Shown: positions 26,201 through 34,661, counted from the first letter of the stretch. The stretch is DNA of 64,000 bases from Alphaproteobacteria bacterium AO1-B (GCA_001890945.1 MLAX01000001.1:372001-436000); one strand, 5' to 3'. Translations and numbers: made by a program. Notes: generated from the sequence alone by a model not told the origin.

Positions 26201-28490
26201 TTTCCTTCTTGCTGAAGATGATGACGGATCAAACCAAGACTGGGATGCGGACAGCGCGCTCTATATTGAAGCATCGATCGATGGTGGCGACTATGCTGAG
26301 ATATTCAGGGTCGAAGCGTCTGGCGGAACAAATACAGAGCCAGCTGTAGACACGAATGGAGACGGCGTCGGTGACGGCACGGTGCTCTCCGACACGTTTG
26401 CGCAATTCGTCGCAGGAATTGACGCTTTAGGAGATTCCCTCGATCTCCGTGTGACGTTCGACAATCTCGACGCTGGCGACGAAGATATTGCAATCGACAA
26501 CATTCAGCTGATCAGTGGCGATGTTACGCCGCCAGACAACGGTGGCGGTGAAGAGCCGACATTTGAGCTGATTTCGTCCATCCAGGGCACAGCCACAGGA
26601 TCTTTGCTCGAAGGTCAGCGCGTAACGGTCGAGGCGATTGTCGTTGGTGACTTCCAAGACGGTGGCAATGGCATCAATGGTGACCTTAACGGGTTCTTCC
26701 TTCAGGAAGAGGATAAGGATGCGGATGACAATGCTGCGACATCTGAGGGTATCTTTGTATTTGACGGCTTCGAACCAGATCTTGATGTCAAAGTCGGTGA
26801 TCTTGTTAGGGTGACCGGAACCGTTGCAGAGTTCTTTGGAGAAACGCAGATCAGCGATGTCACAAACATCGAGATCGTCAGCGCTGAAAACACTCTACCG
26901 ACTGCATCTGAGATCAAGTTCCCAGTCGCAGATGTTATCCAGAACAGCGACGGCGAATTCATTCCGGACCTCGAGGCCTACGAAGGCATGCTGGTCAAGA
27001 TCCCGGAGACAATGACCGTCTCGGATCTGTTCACACTTGGCCGGTTTGGAGATGTAGGTCTTCAGGCGGGCGGTCTGCTTGAAACCTACACGCAAGGGAA
27101 TGCGCCCAGTGTTGAAGGCTTCAACGCATTCATCCAAGAGGCTGTTAGCAACTCCATCCTTCTGGATGATGGCTTCACCACACAGAACCCGGACACGATC
27201 TCGTTCGAGATCTTCGGTGAAGAAGGCAACATTGCCGGACAGTTTGATGCAGGCGATGCATTAAGTGCTGGCGACACCGTTTCTGGCCTGACGGGCGTGC
27301 TCCGCTTCGGTACTGGATCCGGTGAGTTCGGGGATGCTGCCTTCCGTATCAATCCAACGGAAACACCAGAATTTGCGGACACTGCGCCACGTGACTCTGA
27401 GGTGCCGGATGTTGGTGGCTCATTGAAAGTTGGGTCGTTTAACCTGCTCAATTTCTTCACCACGCTTGATCAGACCGGTAACACATCAGGGCCGAGTGGT
27501 CTGGATCCGCGTGGTGCGGAAAGTGCTGCCGAATTCGAGCGCCAAGTTGACAAGATGATTGCAGCCCTCGCCGAAATGGATGCCGACATCATTGGGCTTC
27601 AGGAACTGGAGAACGAGTATGGTGACCAAAACGGTGATGGTCAGTTCGCACTTCAGTATCTGGTGAATGCCTTGAACGAGGCAACTGGTCGAAACTACAC
27701 CTTCGTTGATCCGGGTGTCGATTATGGCGATACCAGCGATGCGATCATGGTTGGCATGATCTACGATGCTGACGCTGTCAAAATCGCCGACGGCACTACA
27801 GTGGCCATGTTGACAGACAACGATCTGTCAGACCTTGGCCTGAGCTTTGACACGGTATTTGATGGTGCTGGCACCAGCCGTGCACCACTCGCTGCAACCT
27901 TCACCGAACTGGCAACAGGCGAAAACGTCACCATTTCGGTCAATCACTTCAAGTCCAAGGGTTCAGTTAGCCCGTTTGGCACCAACGAAGGTATTGGCGA
28001 TGGCACCGGCAACAACAACGAAGCCCGTCTTCAGGCCGCGACAGCTCTGGATACATGGCTTGCCACGAACCCGACCGGATCTGATGACACGGATATCCTG
28101 ATCCTAGGAGATCTGAACTCCTATCTCATGGAAGATCCGATCCAGTACTTCCTGAGCCAGGATCAAGGTCTGATTGACTTTAGCCTGCTGGGCGGCCTCA
28201 ATCAGACATCATTCGGTTTCCCGATCGATCTGGATACGGCTCCGTCCGTTCAGTCCTTCGGCGCACTCGATTACGCCCTGGCGAGCAACACGTTGTTCGC
28301 CCAGGTCACCGGGGCTGAGGAATGGAACATCAACGCGTTCGAAGCATCGGCGCTCGACTACAACACGAACTTCAAGCCGGACAGTCAGATCTCCGATCTT
28401 TACGCGGCAGATCAGTACCGGGCATCTGACCATGACCCGATGCTCATCGGCTTGGATCTGACATCCGACACGATCCAGTTCGTCGGCTGA
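23274..28490 (+). CDS. Secreted NPDVAAA-repeat / 5'-nucleotidase / ExeM-type nuclease
   Basis: A 1738-residue multidomain protein, probably extracellular. Order: four N-terminal NPDVAAA repeats (about 4-172), a Gly-rich linker, a metallophosphoesterase/5'-nucleotidase (about 220-560; ELLHFTDQEAN, SSGDAIIPG, ALGNHEFDLG, VVLLSHMQQ) with its C-terminal domain (NLTADANLAYAN, ISIKNGGGIRANIG-like motif), a beta-sandwich-like region (about 890-1080), an OB-fold region as in ExeM/NucH (about 1095-1330), and an endonuclease/exonuclease/phosphatase domain (about 1390-1730; VGSFNLLNFF, IIGLQELENEYG, ILGDLNSY, ASDHDPMLIG). It lacks a Sec signal, so type I or other secretion is likely. The start ATG has AGGGGAT upstream and aligns with the start of the 59520 protein; an upstream in-frame start at 23250 adds eight unrelated residues. 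The likely job is degrading extracellular DNA and dephosphorylating nucleotides to recover phosphate and nucleosides. Confidence 0.9.
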   Translation: MLQFNESFYLAQNPDVAAAIEAGVIGSAEEHFNLFGFQEGRDPNAHFDTSFYLEQNPDVAAAGVNPFDHYNLLGESEGRSPNSLFDPVFYAEQYPDIVAAGVSLFEHFINFGASEGRSPNASIASQLESGFDTEAYLAANPDVAAAIENGLFASAYEHWGLFGFKEDRSGAQNTNGDVISIGDGAPGDNPDAAPGDGDGGTGGGGGGGTPTPEPFTLELLHFTDQEANAATIDNIDNLSGVLNALREEDLGNDGEVDNTLTLSSGDAIIPGLFFDASEAVFGSAGIADIQIQNELGVQAIALGNHEFDLGTGLLAGLIDGSATGGFTDPLFNGTDLEGADFGGAMFPYLSANLDFSTDSNLAPLAVEGGQDTATLENVVTSSSVSDVNGELVGIVGATVPTIRAISSPGADLGILPEDFDSNPTPEQLDALAAVLQSEVDALLAANPSLNKVVLLSHMQQISIEQELAARLTDVDIIVAGGSNTRLFDDNDRARDGDSDQGQYPIMVENAGGTTTAVVNTDGNYKYVGRLVVDFDEDGHIIADSYDETVSGAYATDDAGVAALGAENLIDAEVDAITDAIQAEIVATESNVFGVSDVFLNGNRSGTFTEEDPDGVRTQETNLGNLTADANLAYANQMIADNNLGDAVVVSIKNGGGIRANIGEIVVPAGGTEAIRLPNSQVLDENNQVVKPTGGISQNDIATTLAFNNGLTLLDITKTELVDFLEGAVSALPGNASGGFPQISGLKFSFDETQPAGSRVVSAGIFDGDKLVVELVRDGDIVGDGSESFRIVTLNFLANSGDPVLSNLSNPNRVDLIDLDGNNENDGLFSGDAVFAANGTEQDALAEYLDDNHNPEKGGTAFNEADSGPSSDDRIQNLTFREDDVFDGTPVKLFEESFETDGNGDRYNTSVDEFSDGAGDFFTRTDGDNIGSFYQVEGQDGDYFFAGMDLDGEGDAGTQTLSFQNIDISGYSNLNLSFLLAEDDDGSNQDWDADSALYIEASIDGGDYAEIFRVEASGGTNTEPAVDTNGDGVGDGTVLSDTFAQFVAGIDALGDSLDLRVTFDNLDAGDEDIAIDNIQLISGDVTPPDNGGGEEPTFELISSIQGTATGSLLEGQRVTVEAIVVGDFQDGGNGINGDLNGFFLQEEDKDADDNAATSEGIFVFDGFEPDLDVKVGDLVRVTGTVAEFFGETQISDVTNIEIVSAENTLPTASEIKFPVADVIQNSDGEFIPDLEAYEGMLVKIPETMTVSDLFTLGRFGDVGLQAGGLLETYTQGNAPSVEGFNAFIQEAVSNSILLDDGFTTQNPDTISFEIFGEEGNIAGQFDAGDALSAGDTVSGLTGVLRFGTGSGEFGDAAFRINPTETPEFADTAPRDSEVPDVGGSLKVGSFNLLNFFTTLDQTGNTSGPSGLDPRGAESAAEFERQVDKMIAALAEMDADIIGLQELENEYGDQNGDGQFALQYLVNALNEATGRNYTFVDPGVDYGDTSDAIMVGMIYDADAVKIADGTTVAMLTDNDLSDLGLSFDTVFDGAGTSRAPLAATFTELATGENVTISVNHFKSKGSVSPFGTNEGIGDGTGNNNEARLQAATALDTWLATNPTGSDDTDILILGDLNSYLMEDPIQYFLSQDQGLIDFSLLGGLNQTSFGFPIDLDTAPSVQSFGALDYALASNTLFAQVTGAEEWNINAFEASALDYNTNFKPDSQISDLYAADQYRASDHDPMLIGLDLTSDTIQFVG
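23283..23789 (+). repeat. Four protein-coding NPDVAAA repeats (~38-43 residues each)
   Basis: The repeats follow the pattern F-x4-Y-L-x-x-N-P-D-V-A-A-A ... EHF/DHY ... FG-x-x-EGR-x-PN, at about residues 4-46, 47-84, 85-122 and 131-172. Copies 1 and 4 have the longer AIEAG/AIENG form, copies 2 and 3 the shorter AGVNP/AGVSL form. The same two forms occur in the 59520 protein. I cannot name a Pfam family for them. Confidence 0.85.
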
Positions 28491-28513
28491 TTGTAGAGGG
28501 CTCTAGAACGTTG

Positions 28514-28546
28514 AAACGGCCGGGCACTGCCCGGCCGTTTTTGTTT
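28514..28546 (+). terminator. Terminator after the nuclease gene
   Basis: An 11-bp perfect stem AACGGCCGGGC / GCCCGGCCGTT (28515-28525, 28529-28539) with ACT loop, followed by TTTTGTTT. Confidence 0.9.
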
Positions 28547-28603
28547 ACATTGACCCAGGTTATCGATGTTCTGAAAGCACCCTCGATCAGCCGAGCGGAG
28601 CGC

Positions 28604-28634
28604 TTGACCTTCCTGTGATTGGAGGGTTTAAGAA
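28604..28634 (+). promoter_or_regulatory. MerR/CueR-type promoter with 19-base spacer and dyad operator
   Basis: TTGACC (28604-28609) and TAAGAA (28629-28634) are separated by 19 bases. Between them lies the dyad ACCTTCC-N7-GGAGGGT (28607-28627). Over-long 19-base spacing with a dyad in the spacer is the hallmark of promoters activated by MerR-family metal sensors, and the CCTTCC/GGAGGG half sites resemble CueR boxes. It reads toward the CueR-like gene, suggesting autoregulation by copper. Confidence 0.65.
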
Positions 28635-28675
28635 TAAAAAGTGAAGTTGCGTTTAAGGGCCAACATGGCAGGTTA

Positions 28676-28807
28676 ATGATGCCGGTCCCACCGCAGCCGT
28701 TGGCGTTTCAAGAACCGGCCAGAAACACCATGAGGCTCTCGCCAAGACTCGTGGTCGCCAGAGGTTTGCGTCATAAAACCTATAAGCTTGTGAGGGTGCA
28801 TTCATGA
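28676..28807 (+). CDS. Possible 43-residue leader ORF coupled to the CueR-like gene
   Basis: An ATG ORF between the CueR-type promoter and the regulator. Its stop overlaps the regulator ATG (ATGA), and GCAGG lies just before its start. The product is short, basic and cysteine-free (begins MMPVPPQPLAF), so it is not an obvious copper-binding peptide. It may be a leader peptide that couples translation, or a chance ORF. Confidence 0.3.
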   Translation: MMPVPPQPLAFQEPARNTMRLSPRLVVARGLRHKTYKLVRVHS

Positions 28808-29202
28808 ACATTGGCGATGCTGCAAAACAGTCCGGGCTGCCGACGAAAACGATCCGATACTACGAAGACATCAAGTTAGTCGCACCAATGCGCTCTGAAA
28901 ATGGCTACCGGGATTATTCGGAGACAGATGTCCAGCGTTTGGCGTTCATACAACGATCGCGAGGTCTCGGCTTCACCATTGATCAATGTCGTGAGCTCTT
29001 GTCACTTTATGATGATCGCAATCGGGCAAGCGCAGATGTCAAAGCAATCGCGCGCCTGAAGATCGACGAGATTGATGCCAAGATCAACGAACTCAAATCC
29101 TTGAAGAAAACCCTGAAGTCCTTGGTGGCGAGTTGCCAGGGTGATGATCGTCCGGACTGTCCGATCATTGATGATCTGGCGGGAGCGATTTCGAGCGGTT
29201 AA
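28804..29202 (+). CDS. cueR: Cu(I)-responsive MerR-family regulator (CueR/HmrR-like)
   Basis: A 132-residue copper sensor that would twist over-spaced promoters into an active form on binding Cu(I). The MerR winged helix is N-terminal (MNIGDAAKQSGLPTKTIRYYE), followed by GYRDYSETDVQRLAFIQRSRGLGF, a dimerisation helix, and the metal loop with the two Cu(I) cysteines spaced CQGDDRPDC (C-x7-C). There is no copA/copZ next to it, unlike many CueR genes; instead a cytochrome c' follows. GAGGGTG before the ATG supports the start. Confidence 0.88.
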   Translation: MNIGDAAKQSGLPTKTIRYYEDIKLVAPMRSENGYRDYSETDVQRLAFIQRSRGLGFTIDQCRELLSLYDDRNRASADVKAIARLKIDEIDAKINELKSLKKTLKSLVASCQGDDRPDCPIIDDLAGAISSG

Positions 29203-29323
29203 ACGGTATCGGATGGCAATCGCTGCTAGGCGGTAGCAGTCTTTGGTGAGTATCTTGTCAATTCCACCGGCGATACACCGCCCTTTAGCGCGCGGGCAAA
29301 GTTTGGAAGTGGAAGGCGCATCA

Positions 29324-29785
29324 ATGAATATCAGAAAGACTGCAAGCATTTCCGCTGCAATGCTGGCCTTAAGTGTTGCACTGGCATTTGCGCATGGGGG
29401 TGCTACTGGAATTGTCAAAGAGCGGATGGATGCTATGGAGGAAATTAGCGCCAGCATGAAACAAGTTGGGCAGATGCTCCGAGGCCAGAAGCCCTTCGAT
29501 GCATCTGCTATCGCGAAAGCCGCAGTGATCATCGCGGGGCACAGCGGTGACAATCTGACACGGCAATTCCCGCCGGATAGCCTGATGCCGCCAACTGAAG
29601 CGAGCCCGGTCATTTGGGAAAAATGGGAACAGTTCTCAGGCACCGCAAATGACATGGAAACTGCGGCTATGAGCGTCACGGATGCAGTTCAAAGTGATGC
29701 CGACCGTGACCAGATAGCGACCGCGTTTGGTCGTCTCGCCCAAACCTGCAAGGCTTGCCACGAGACGTTTCGGGTCAAGAAGTAA
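29324..29785 (+). CDS. Cytochrome c' / c-556 family protein
   Basis: A periplasmic c-type cytochrome. A signal peptide is visible (MNIRKTASISAAMLALSVALAFAHG), followed by a four-helix bundle and the C-terminal heme-binding motif CKACHETFR, the position typical of class II cytochromes c. 153 residues. The ATG at 29324 has GGAAGG seven bases upstream; the open frame extends further upstream but without signal character. Cytochromes c' bind NO or transfer electrons. It follows the CueR-like gene by 121 bases on the same strand, possibly part of a copper or nitrosative stress response (inference). Confidence 0.88.
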   Translation: MNIRKTASISAAMLALSVALAFAHGGATGIVKERMDAMEEISASMKQVGQMLRGQKPFDASAIAKAAVIIAGHSGDNLTRQFPPDSLMPPTEASPVIWEKWEQFSGTANDMETAAMSVTDAVQSDADRDQIATAFGRLAQTCKACHETFRVKK

Positions 29786-29923
29786 CGCAACAGTTTTCGG
29801 TCGACGCATCATCCAGCCACTTGCGCCCATTCGTGGCATGTTTTACGTGACGAGAAGTGGCGGCCTCTGCGTATGTGTCGTGCACTTATTCGGCCCGAGA
29901 AAAATCCAGAAGGAAATGGCGAT

Positions 29924-30544
29924 ATGACAATCCGCTACCACAAAGGTGACTTGCCGGACTTGAGTGCCTATGAGACGGCATCCGCCGTGGCTGTAGATTC
30001 AGAAACGCTCGGATTGAACCCCCATCGTGACCGTTTGTGTGTTGTGCAGCTCTCACCTGGCGACGGGTCTGCCGACGTGGTGCAGATCGCTCGCGGGCAA
30101 ACGGAAGCGCCCAATTTAGCCACGCTGTTCACCGATCCATCCAAACCGAAGATTTTCCACTTCGCGCGGTTTGACGTGGCTGTTCTTCGTCACTATCTGG
30201 GGATTCATGTAACCCCGGTCTGGTGCACCAAAATCGCTTCGAAATTGGTGCGCACTTACACTGACCGCCATGGATTGAAAGATATTACTCGCGAGCTTTT
30301 AGGGGTTGAGTTGTCGAAGCAGCAGCAGAGCTCAGACTGGGCGGCTGAAACATTATCGGATGCGCAGTTGGCCTATGCAGCATCAGACGTATTGCATCTG
30401 CATGATCTGAAGGCAAAACTTGAGACAATGCTTGAGCGCGAGGAGCGTACGAATATTGCAGATGCCTGCTTTAACTTCTTGCCGGTTCGTGCGGAACTCG
30501 ATCTAAAGGGCTGGGAAGAAAACGACATTTTTGCTCATTCCTGA
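29924..30544 (+). CDS. rnd: Ribonuclease D-like 3'-5' exonuclease
   Basis: A 206-residue DEDD-family exonuclease. The first acidic motif is AVDSETLGLN (Asp/Glu pair), the second is HFARFDVAVL and the third is LAYAASDVLHLHDL (DEDDy with Tyr and Asp). It contains only the nuclease domain and lacks the HRDC domains of E. coli RNase D, as is normal for the short alphaproteobacterial form. AAGGAAA upstream supports the ATG. It sits just before the lpt genes. Confidence 0.9.
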   Translation: MTIRYHKGDLPDLSAYETASAVAVDSETLGLNPHRDRLCVVQLSPGDGSADVVQIARGQTEAPNLATLFTDPSKPKIFHFARFDVAVLRHYLGIHVTPVWCTKIASKLVRTYTDRHGLKDITRELLGVELSKQQQSSDWAAETLSDAQLAYAASDVLHLHDLKAKLETMLEREERTNIADACFNFLPVRAELDLKGWEENDIFAHS

Positions 30545-30585
30545 GAAGCTTTCGCCGCCGGAAAGCTGCGTTACTGAGTTCGGGA

Positions 30586-31257
30586 GTGCTGGAGTTGCCT
30601 TTGAGCGCAGTGAACCAACAGTTCGGCGGGCTAAGACCACGCGACATGGAGAGCCGGGTCCAGAGATCCGCACGACGGCACAGTACACTGGTGCGCGTTC
30701 TGCGCTTTCTGTTTCCCGCAGTTGGGATTCTCATCTTGGCCGGCATGATCGGCGCTGTGGTGTTGTTCAATGTTCTAGGGTCTTTCGGCGCAGCCAATCT
30801 CGTTTTGACCAGCGACGGCATCGTGATGGATCACCCAAAACTGTCCGGCAATGATGGCGAGCGTTCATATCAGGTGACAGCGCGCAAGGCGATCCAGCGG
30901 CTTACCGATCCGAGGATCATTGATTTGGAGGAAATTCGCGCCGATATCGTGCTTGCACCGGACGAGGGCGCGCGGATAATTTCCCTTAAAGGCGTATATA
31001 ATAACGCTGCGGAAACCCTGCGCCTATATGAGGGGGTGCAGCTGAACTGGAGTGAAGGGTATACAGTGGATGTTGAGACGGTCGACGTTGACCTGAAAAC
31101 AGGTGCGATATCGTCCGACGATCCTATTACCATTGGGTCCGGTGAGGCTCAGTTGACCGCCGGAAAAATCGATTACGACAAAGACAAGCAAATCGTTTGG
31201 TTTAAAGAGGGCGTCAAGCTGATCCTTTACCCGGCGACCGAGGACGAAAACCAATGA
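30586..31257 (+). CDS. lptC: LPS export ABC transporter periplasmic protein LptC
   Basis: Bitopic inner-membrane protein of the LptB2FGC complex that passes LPS to LptA. A basic N-terminus is followed by one transmembrane helix (about 42-62, FLFPAVGILILAGMIGAVVLF) and an OstA/LptC-type beta-jellyroll domain. The stop overlaps lptA (ATGA). The start is uncertain: GTG at 30586 or ATG at 30646 (MESRVQRSARR), neither with a good Shine-Dalgarno. Identity rests on the fold pattern and on the lptC-lptA-lptB-rpoN order. Confidence 0.85.
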   Translation: MLELPLSAVNQQFGGLRPRDMESRVQRSARRHSTLVRVLRFLFPAVGILILAGMIGAVVLFNVLGSFGAANLVLTSDGIVMDHPKLSGNDGERSYQVTARKAIQRLTDPRIIDLEEIRADIVLAPDEGARIISLKGVYNNAAETLRLYEGVQLNWSEGYTVDVETVDVDLKTGAISSDDPITIGSGEAQLTAGKIDYDKDKQIVWFKEGVKLILYPATEDENQ

Positions 31258-31835
31258 TGAAACCGGTCTTTAAATGCGGCTTGGTTGCTTATTCAGTGTT
31301 GATGCTGGCAATAGCGCCTCTTTCCGCGCAGACTTTTTCGGATTCTTTCGCCGGATTTGGGTCAAGCGACGGTCAACCGATCGAGATCGAGTCAAATGAA
31401 CTCAAGGTCGAAGACCAGACCAAAGTCGCGACGTTTATCGGCGATGTCGTGGTGATCCAGGGAGACACCCGTCTTGAAACATCGCAGCTGAAGGTTTTTT
31501 ACGACGGCGATGGTCAGAGTTCTGAGGGCGCGGACACAAGCAATGGCGCTGTTCCAGCTCAACAGGAGATTTCGCGGCTTGAGGCAAGTGGCGGTGTTCA
31601 TATCTCCTCCAAGGACCAGACCGCGACCGGCGATGCTGCAAACTTCGATATGAAAACCGAAGTGATGGTCATGACGGGGAAAGAAGTTGTCCTCAAGCAA
31701 GGCGGTAATGTCGTTGTTGGCAATCGTCTGACGGTAAACCTGAAGACCGGTCAGGCCAATTTGAACGCTCCCGCTGACGACGGGCGTGTAAGGGTGCGCA
31801 TCCTTCCCAATTCAGCGCCCAGCACACAGCAGTAG
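31254..31835 (+). CDS. lptA: LPS transport periplasmic protein LptA
   Basis: Periplasmic bridge protein of LPS transport. Signal peptide MMKPVFKCGLVAYSVLMLAIAPLSAQ, then the OstA/LptA N domain: IEIESNELKVEDQTKVATFIGDV-type strand pattern, VVIQGDTRLETSQLKVFYDG, DAANFDMKTEVMVMTG and NVVVGNRLTVNLKTG, all typical. 193 residues. Coupled to lptC by a four-base overlap. Confidence 0.93.
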   Translation: MMKPVFKCGLVAYSVLMLAIAPLSAQTFSDSFAGFGSSDGQPIEIESNELKVEDQTKVATFIGDVVVIQGDTRLETSQLKVFYDGDGQSSEGADTSNGAVPAQQEISRLEASGGVHISSKDQTATGDAANFDMKTEVMVMTGKEVVLKQGGNVVVGNRLTVNLKTGQANLNAPADDGRVRVRILPNSAPSTQQ

Positions 31836-31931
31836 TGCCGGACAGTCATCGGTAATGTTTTTCGTATCTAATGACTTCAACAGCGCCCCATTGCGGTGCG
31901 AACGGATAGAACATCAGTGAACCGGCCTCCT

Positions 31932-32714
31932 ATGGACAACTACGATTTCGAACATGGCCTTACTGGTGCCGCGGCACCAGCAGAAGATCTGTCCAACGCA
32001 CTCGTGGTTGATGGGATTGGCAAAACCTATGGCCGCCGTCAGGTGGTGAAGCATGTTGGCTTGATGGTTCGGCCGGGGGAAGCCGTTGGTCTGCTCGGCC
32101 CGAATGGTGCCGGCAAGACAACGACCTTTTATATGATCACCGGCTTGATCCGGCCGGACCAGGGCAAGATTTACCTCGAAGGATTCGACATCACCCGCAT
32201 GCCGATGTACCGCCGGGCACGGCTGGGGATTGGGTATCTGCCTCAGGAAGCATCCATCTTTCGCGGATTGACCGTGGAAGAGAACATCCGTGCGGTCCTT
32301 GAGGTGATCGAGCCGAACCGGAAACAGCGCAAGGAAGACCTGGATTCCCTTCTGGCGGAATTCGGTCTGACTCACCTACGCAAATCTCCAAGTATCGCGC
32401 TGTCTGGCGGTGAGCGCCGCCGTGTGGAAATTGCCCGCGCTCTGGCAAGCCGTCCATCATTTATGCTGCTCGATGAACCGTTTGCGGGGATCGATCCAAT
32501 TGCTGTCGGTGACATTCAGCAGCTTGTCCGCCATCTCACAAAGCGCGGTATCGGCGTGTTGATTACGGATCACAATGTCCGGGAGACGCTCGGACTGATT
32601 GACCGGGCCTATATTATCGCTGCCGGCGAGGTCCTGACCGAAGGGCTTCCGCGGGACATAGTGTCAAATCCAGATGTCCGCCGACTTTATCTTGGTGAGC
32701 AGTTTACCCTTTGA
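31932..32714 (+). CDS. lptB: LPS export ABC transporter ATP-binding protein LptB
   Basis: Cytoplasmic ATPase that powers LPS extraction. Walker A is [13 protein letters not shown], followed by the Q-loop [12 protein letters not shown], the signature [15 protein letters not shown], Walker [14 protein letters not shown] and the switch His in [10 protein letters not shown]. The motif is classic LptB. The ATG at 31932 is chosen by family length; in-frame GTGs at 31917 and 31896 are alternatives, and no start has a clear Shine-Dalgarno. It follows lptA by 96 bases. Confidence 0.95.
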   Translation: MDNYDFEHGLTGAAAPAEDLSNALVVDGIGKTYGRRQVVKHVGLMVRPGEAVGLLGPNGAGKTTTFYMITGLIRPDQGKIYLEGFDITRMPMYRRARLGIGYLPQEASIFRGLTVEENIRAVLEVIEPNRKQRKEDLDSLLAEFGLTHLRKSPSIALSGGERRRVEIARALASRPSFMLLDEPFAGIDPIAVGDIQQLVRHLTKRGIGVLITDHNVRETLGLIDRAYIIAAGEVLTEGLPRDIVSNPDVRRLYLGEQFTL

Positions 32715-32796
32715 TGACAAGGCGCGTGCAAGTTTGTATCTTGTGATCATAAGCAAGAAGCAGACCAACCGAACCTGACGAGCGCCCGGGACATCA

Positions 32797-34359
32797 ATGG
32801 CAATATCAACCAAATTGGAAATGCGGCAGAGCCAGTCGCTTGTCATGACGCCGCAGTTGATGCAGGCGATCAAGCTGCTGCAGATGTCCAATCTCGATTT
32901 GGTTGCCTATGTCGAGGCTGAGCTGGAACGCAATCCGCTTCTGGAAAAAGGCGAGACCGATACAGGTGACAGCGCTCCCAGCGACGCCAATACCCAGTCT
33001 GAAGCCCCCGGTGATGCCCGCTCGGAACGGCCAGAGACGTCTGCGGGCGGCGATAGCGAGCCTGGCAGCGGCGACTGGATGCAGAGCGATTTGGAAACCG
33101 GTGCAGAGGCAATTGCCTCGCGGATGGATACAGATCTGAGCAACGTGTTTCCGGATGAGCCTGGAGTGCCGGCCTCTCCGGACCCGGCTCAGCTGAAGGG
33201 TGGCGACAGCTACAAGAATGCGGGGTCGAGCGCGGCCTCCGAAGACTACAATCTTGAAGCTTTTGTCGCCGAAGAGGGGTCTCTAACCACTTCTTTAGAG
33301 GAGCAGATGAACCTCTCGATATCCGATGAGGTGGATAAGTTGATTGCCGGTCACCTGATCAACTCACTGGATGAAAACGGATACCTCTATCTCGATTTGG
33401 TTGAAGCCGCCGAGCAACTCGGTGTTGAGCCGGAACGGGTTGAGAGTGTTCTGAGTATCCTGCAAACGTTCGAGCCGGCCGGCGTCTTTGCCCGAAACTT
33501 GGCTGAGTGTCTCAAGCTCCAGTTGATCGAGAAGAACCGGTATGACCCGGCAATGGAAGCGTTGATCGCCAATATCGAGTTGCTTGCCAAGCGGGAACTT
33601 GCGGCGCTTAAAAAAATCTGTGGTGTCGACGAAGAAGACCTCAAGGATATGATCCACGAGATCAGAGCCCTGGATCCAAAACCCGGCTCTGTATTTGGCG
33701 GGGCTTTGGTTCAGCCAATGGTCCCGGATGTTTTCGTGCGCCCGGCCAACGACGGCACATGGGCGGTCGAACTGAATTCCGATACGCTTCCGAAGGTTCT
33801 AGTCAATCAGACATATTTTGCGCGTGTCGTGAAAACAGCCCGCAATGAGACCGAGAAAGAATACCTGACGGAGTCTCTGCAAACCGCAAACTGGCTCGCG
33901 AAAAGCCTGGACCAGCGGGCCAAGACAATTCTAAAGGTCGCCACCGAGATCGTGCGTCAACAGGATGGTTTCCTGACGTATGGAATTGCGCACCTCCGCC
34001 CGCTTAATTTGAAAACGATTGCTGAAGCGATCGAAATGCACGAGTCGACGGTCAGTCGGGTGACGTCCAACAAATACATGGCGACACCGCGTGGCATTTT
34101 TGAACTTAAGTACTTTTTCTCCTCGGCAATCTCCGCGACCGTCGGCGGTGATGCGCATTCCGCCGAATCTGTGCGCCACAAGATTAAACAGATGATCGAC
34201 GCGGAAGATCCAAAGGCGATTCTTTCCGATGACACCATCGTGAAGGTCCTCAAAGATGAGGGCGTGGATATTGCGCGCCGCACAGTCGCAAAATATCGCG
34301 AGGCCATGAAAATCGGCTCTTCCGTCCAACGGCGGCGGGAAAAGAACGCAAAGATGTAA
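32797..34359 (+). CDS. rpoN: RNA polymerase sigma-54 factor
   Basis: Alternative sigma factor for -24/-12 promoters (nitrogen and other regulons). Region I is seen at the N-terminus (LEMRQSQSLVMTPQLMQAIKLLQMS), an acidic region II (about 50-140), the core-binding region (FVAEEGSLTTSLEEQM ...) and the C-terminal DNA-binding domain ending in the RpoN box ARRTVAKYRE. 520 residues is standard for alphaproteobacteria. The following hpf and ptsN genes are the conserved partners. Confidence 0.97.
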   Translation: MAISTKLEMRQSQSLVMTPQLMQAIKLLQMSNLDLVAYVEAELERNPLLEKGETDTGDSAPSDANTQSEAPGDARSERPETSAGGDSEPGSGDWMQSDLETGAEAIASRMDTDLSNVFPDEPGVPASPDPAQLKGGDSYKNAGSSAASEDYNLEAFVAEEGSLTTSLEEQMNLSISDEVDKLIAGHLINSLDENGYLYLDLVEAAEQLGVEPERVESVLSILQTFEPAGVFARNLAECLKLQLIEKNRYDPAMEALIANIELLAKRELAALKKICGVDEEDLKDMIHEIRALDPKPGSVFGGALVQPMVPDVFVRPANDGTWAVELNSDTLPKVLVNQTYFARVVKTARNETEKEYLTESLQTANWLAKSLDQRAKTILKVATEIVRQQDGFLTYGIAHLRPLNLKTIAEAIEMHESTVSRVTSNKYMATPRGIFELKYFFSSAISATVGGDAHSAESVRHKIKQMIDAEDPKAILSDDTIVKVLKDEGVDIARRTVAKYREAMKIGSSVQRRREKNAKM

Positions 34360-34498
34360 ACGTCCGGGAATTCAGCCGAACTCTTTCTGGTTTTTTTGGT
34401 GTGTACTGTAAGAAACGTCGGTTTATTTTGCGTTTTTCGCAATATTACCCCGTTTTCTGTATTGGTTTTATCGGATTCTTTCCCATTTCATGAGACGA

Positions 34499-34527
34499 TT
34501 GACTCTCATGCAGGCGCCGATTATAGG
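34499..34527 (+). promoter_or_regulatory. Candidate sigma70 promoter for hpf-ptsN
   Basis: TTGACT (34499-34504) and TATAGG (34522-34527) with a 17-base spacer in the 302-base rpoN-hpf gap. Good match and position; the resulting leader would be about 130 bases. Confidence 0.55.
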
Positions 34528-34609
34528 ACCGCCCTTGTGACTATGAGGGGGATGGCACTTTAGCGCTGACTGGTCCATTGTGTAGGTGTGAAACGTTTCT
34601 CGTTTCCGC

Positions 34610-34627
34610 ACCGGCGGTTCCGCCGGT
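34610..34627 (+). other. Hairpin in the hpf leader
   Basis: Perfect 8-bp inverted repeat ACCGGCGG-TT-CCGCCGGT, 34 bases before the hpf ATG. It has no T tract, so it is not a terminator; it may stabilise the leader or be a protein site. Confidence 0.4.
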
Positions 34628-34661
34628 GACCTGTCGGTCAATAGAAAAAGAAGAGGTCCCC

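Noticed and set aside
34530..34580. Sigma-54 (-24/-12) promoter before hpf (TGGCAC near 34552)
   Set aside because: The GC element is not at the right distance from GG, so the consensus TGGCAC-N5-TTGC is not met.
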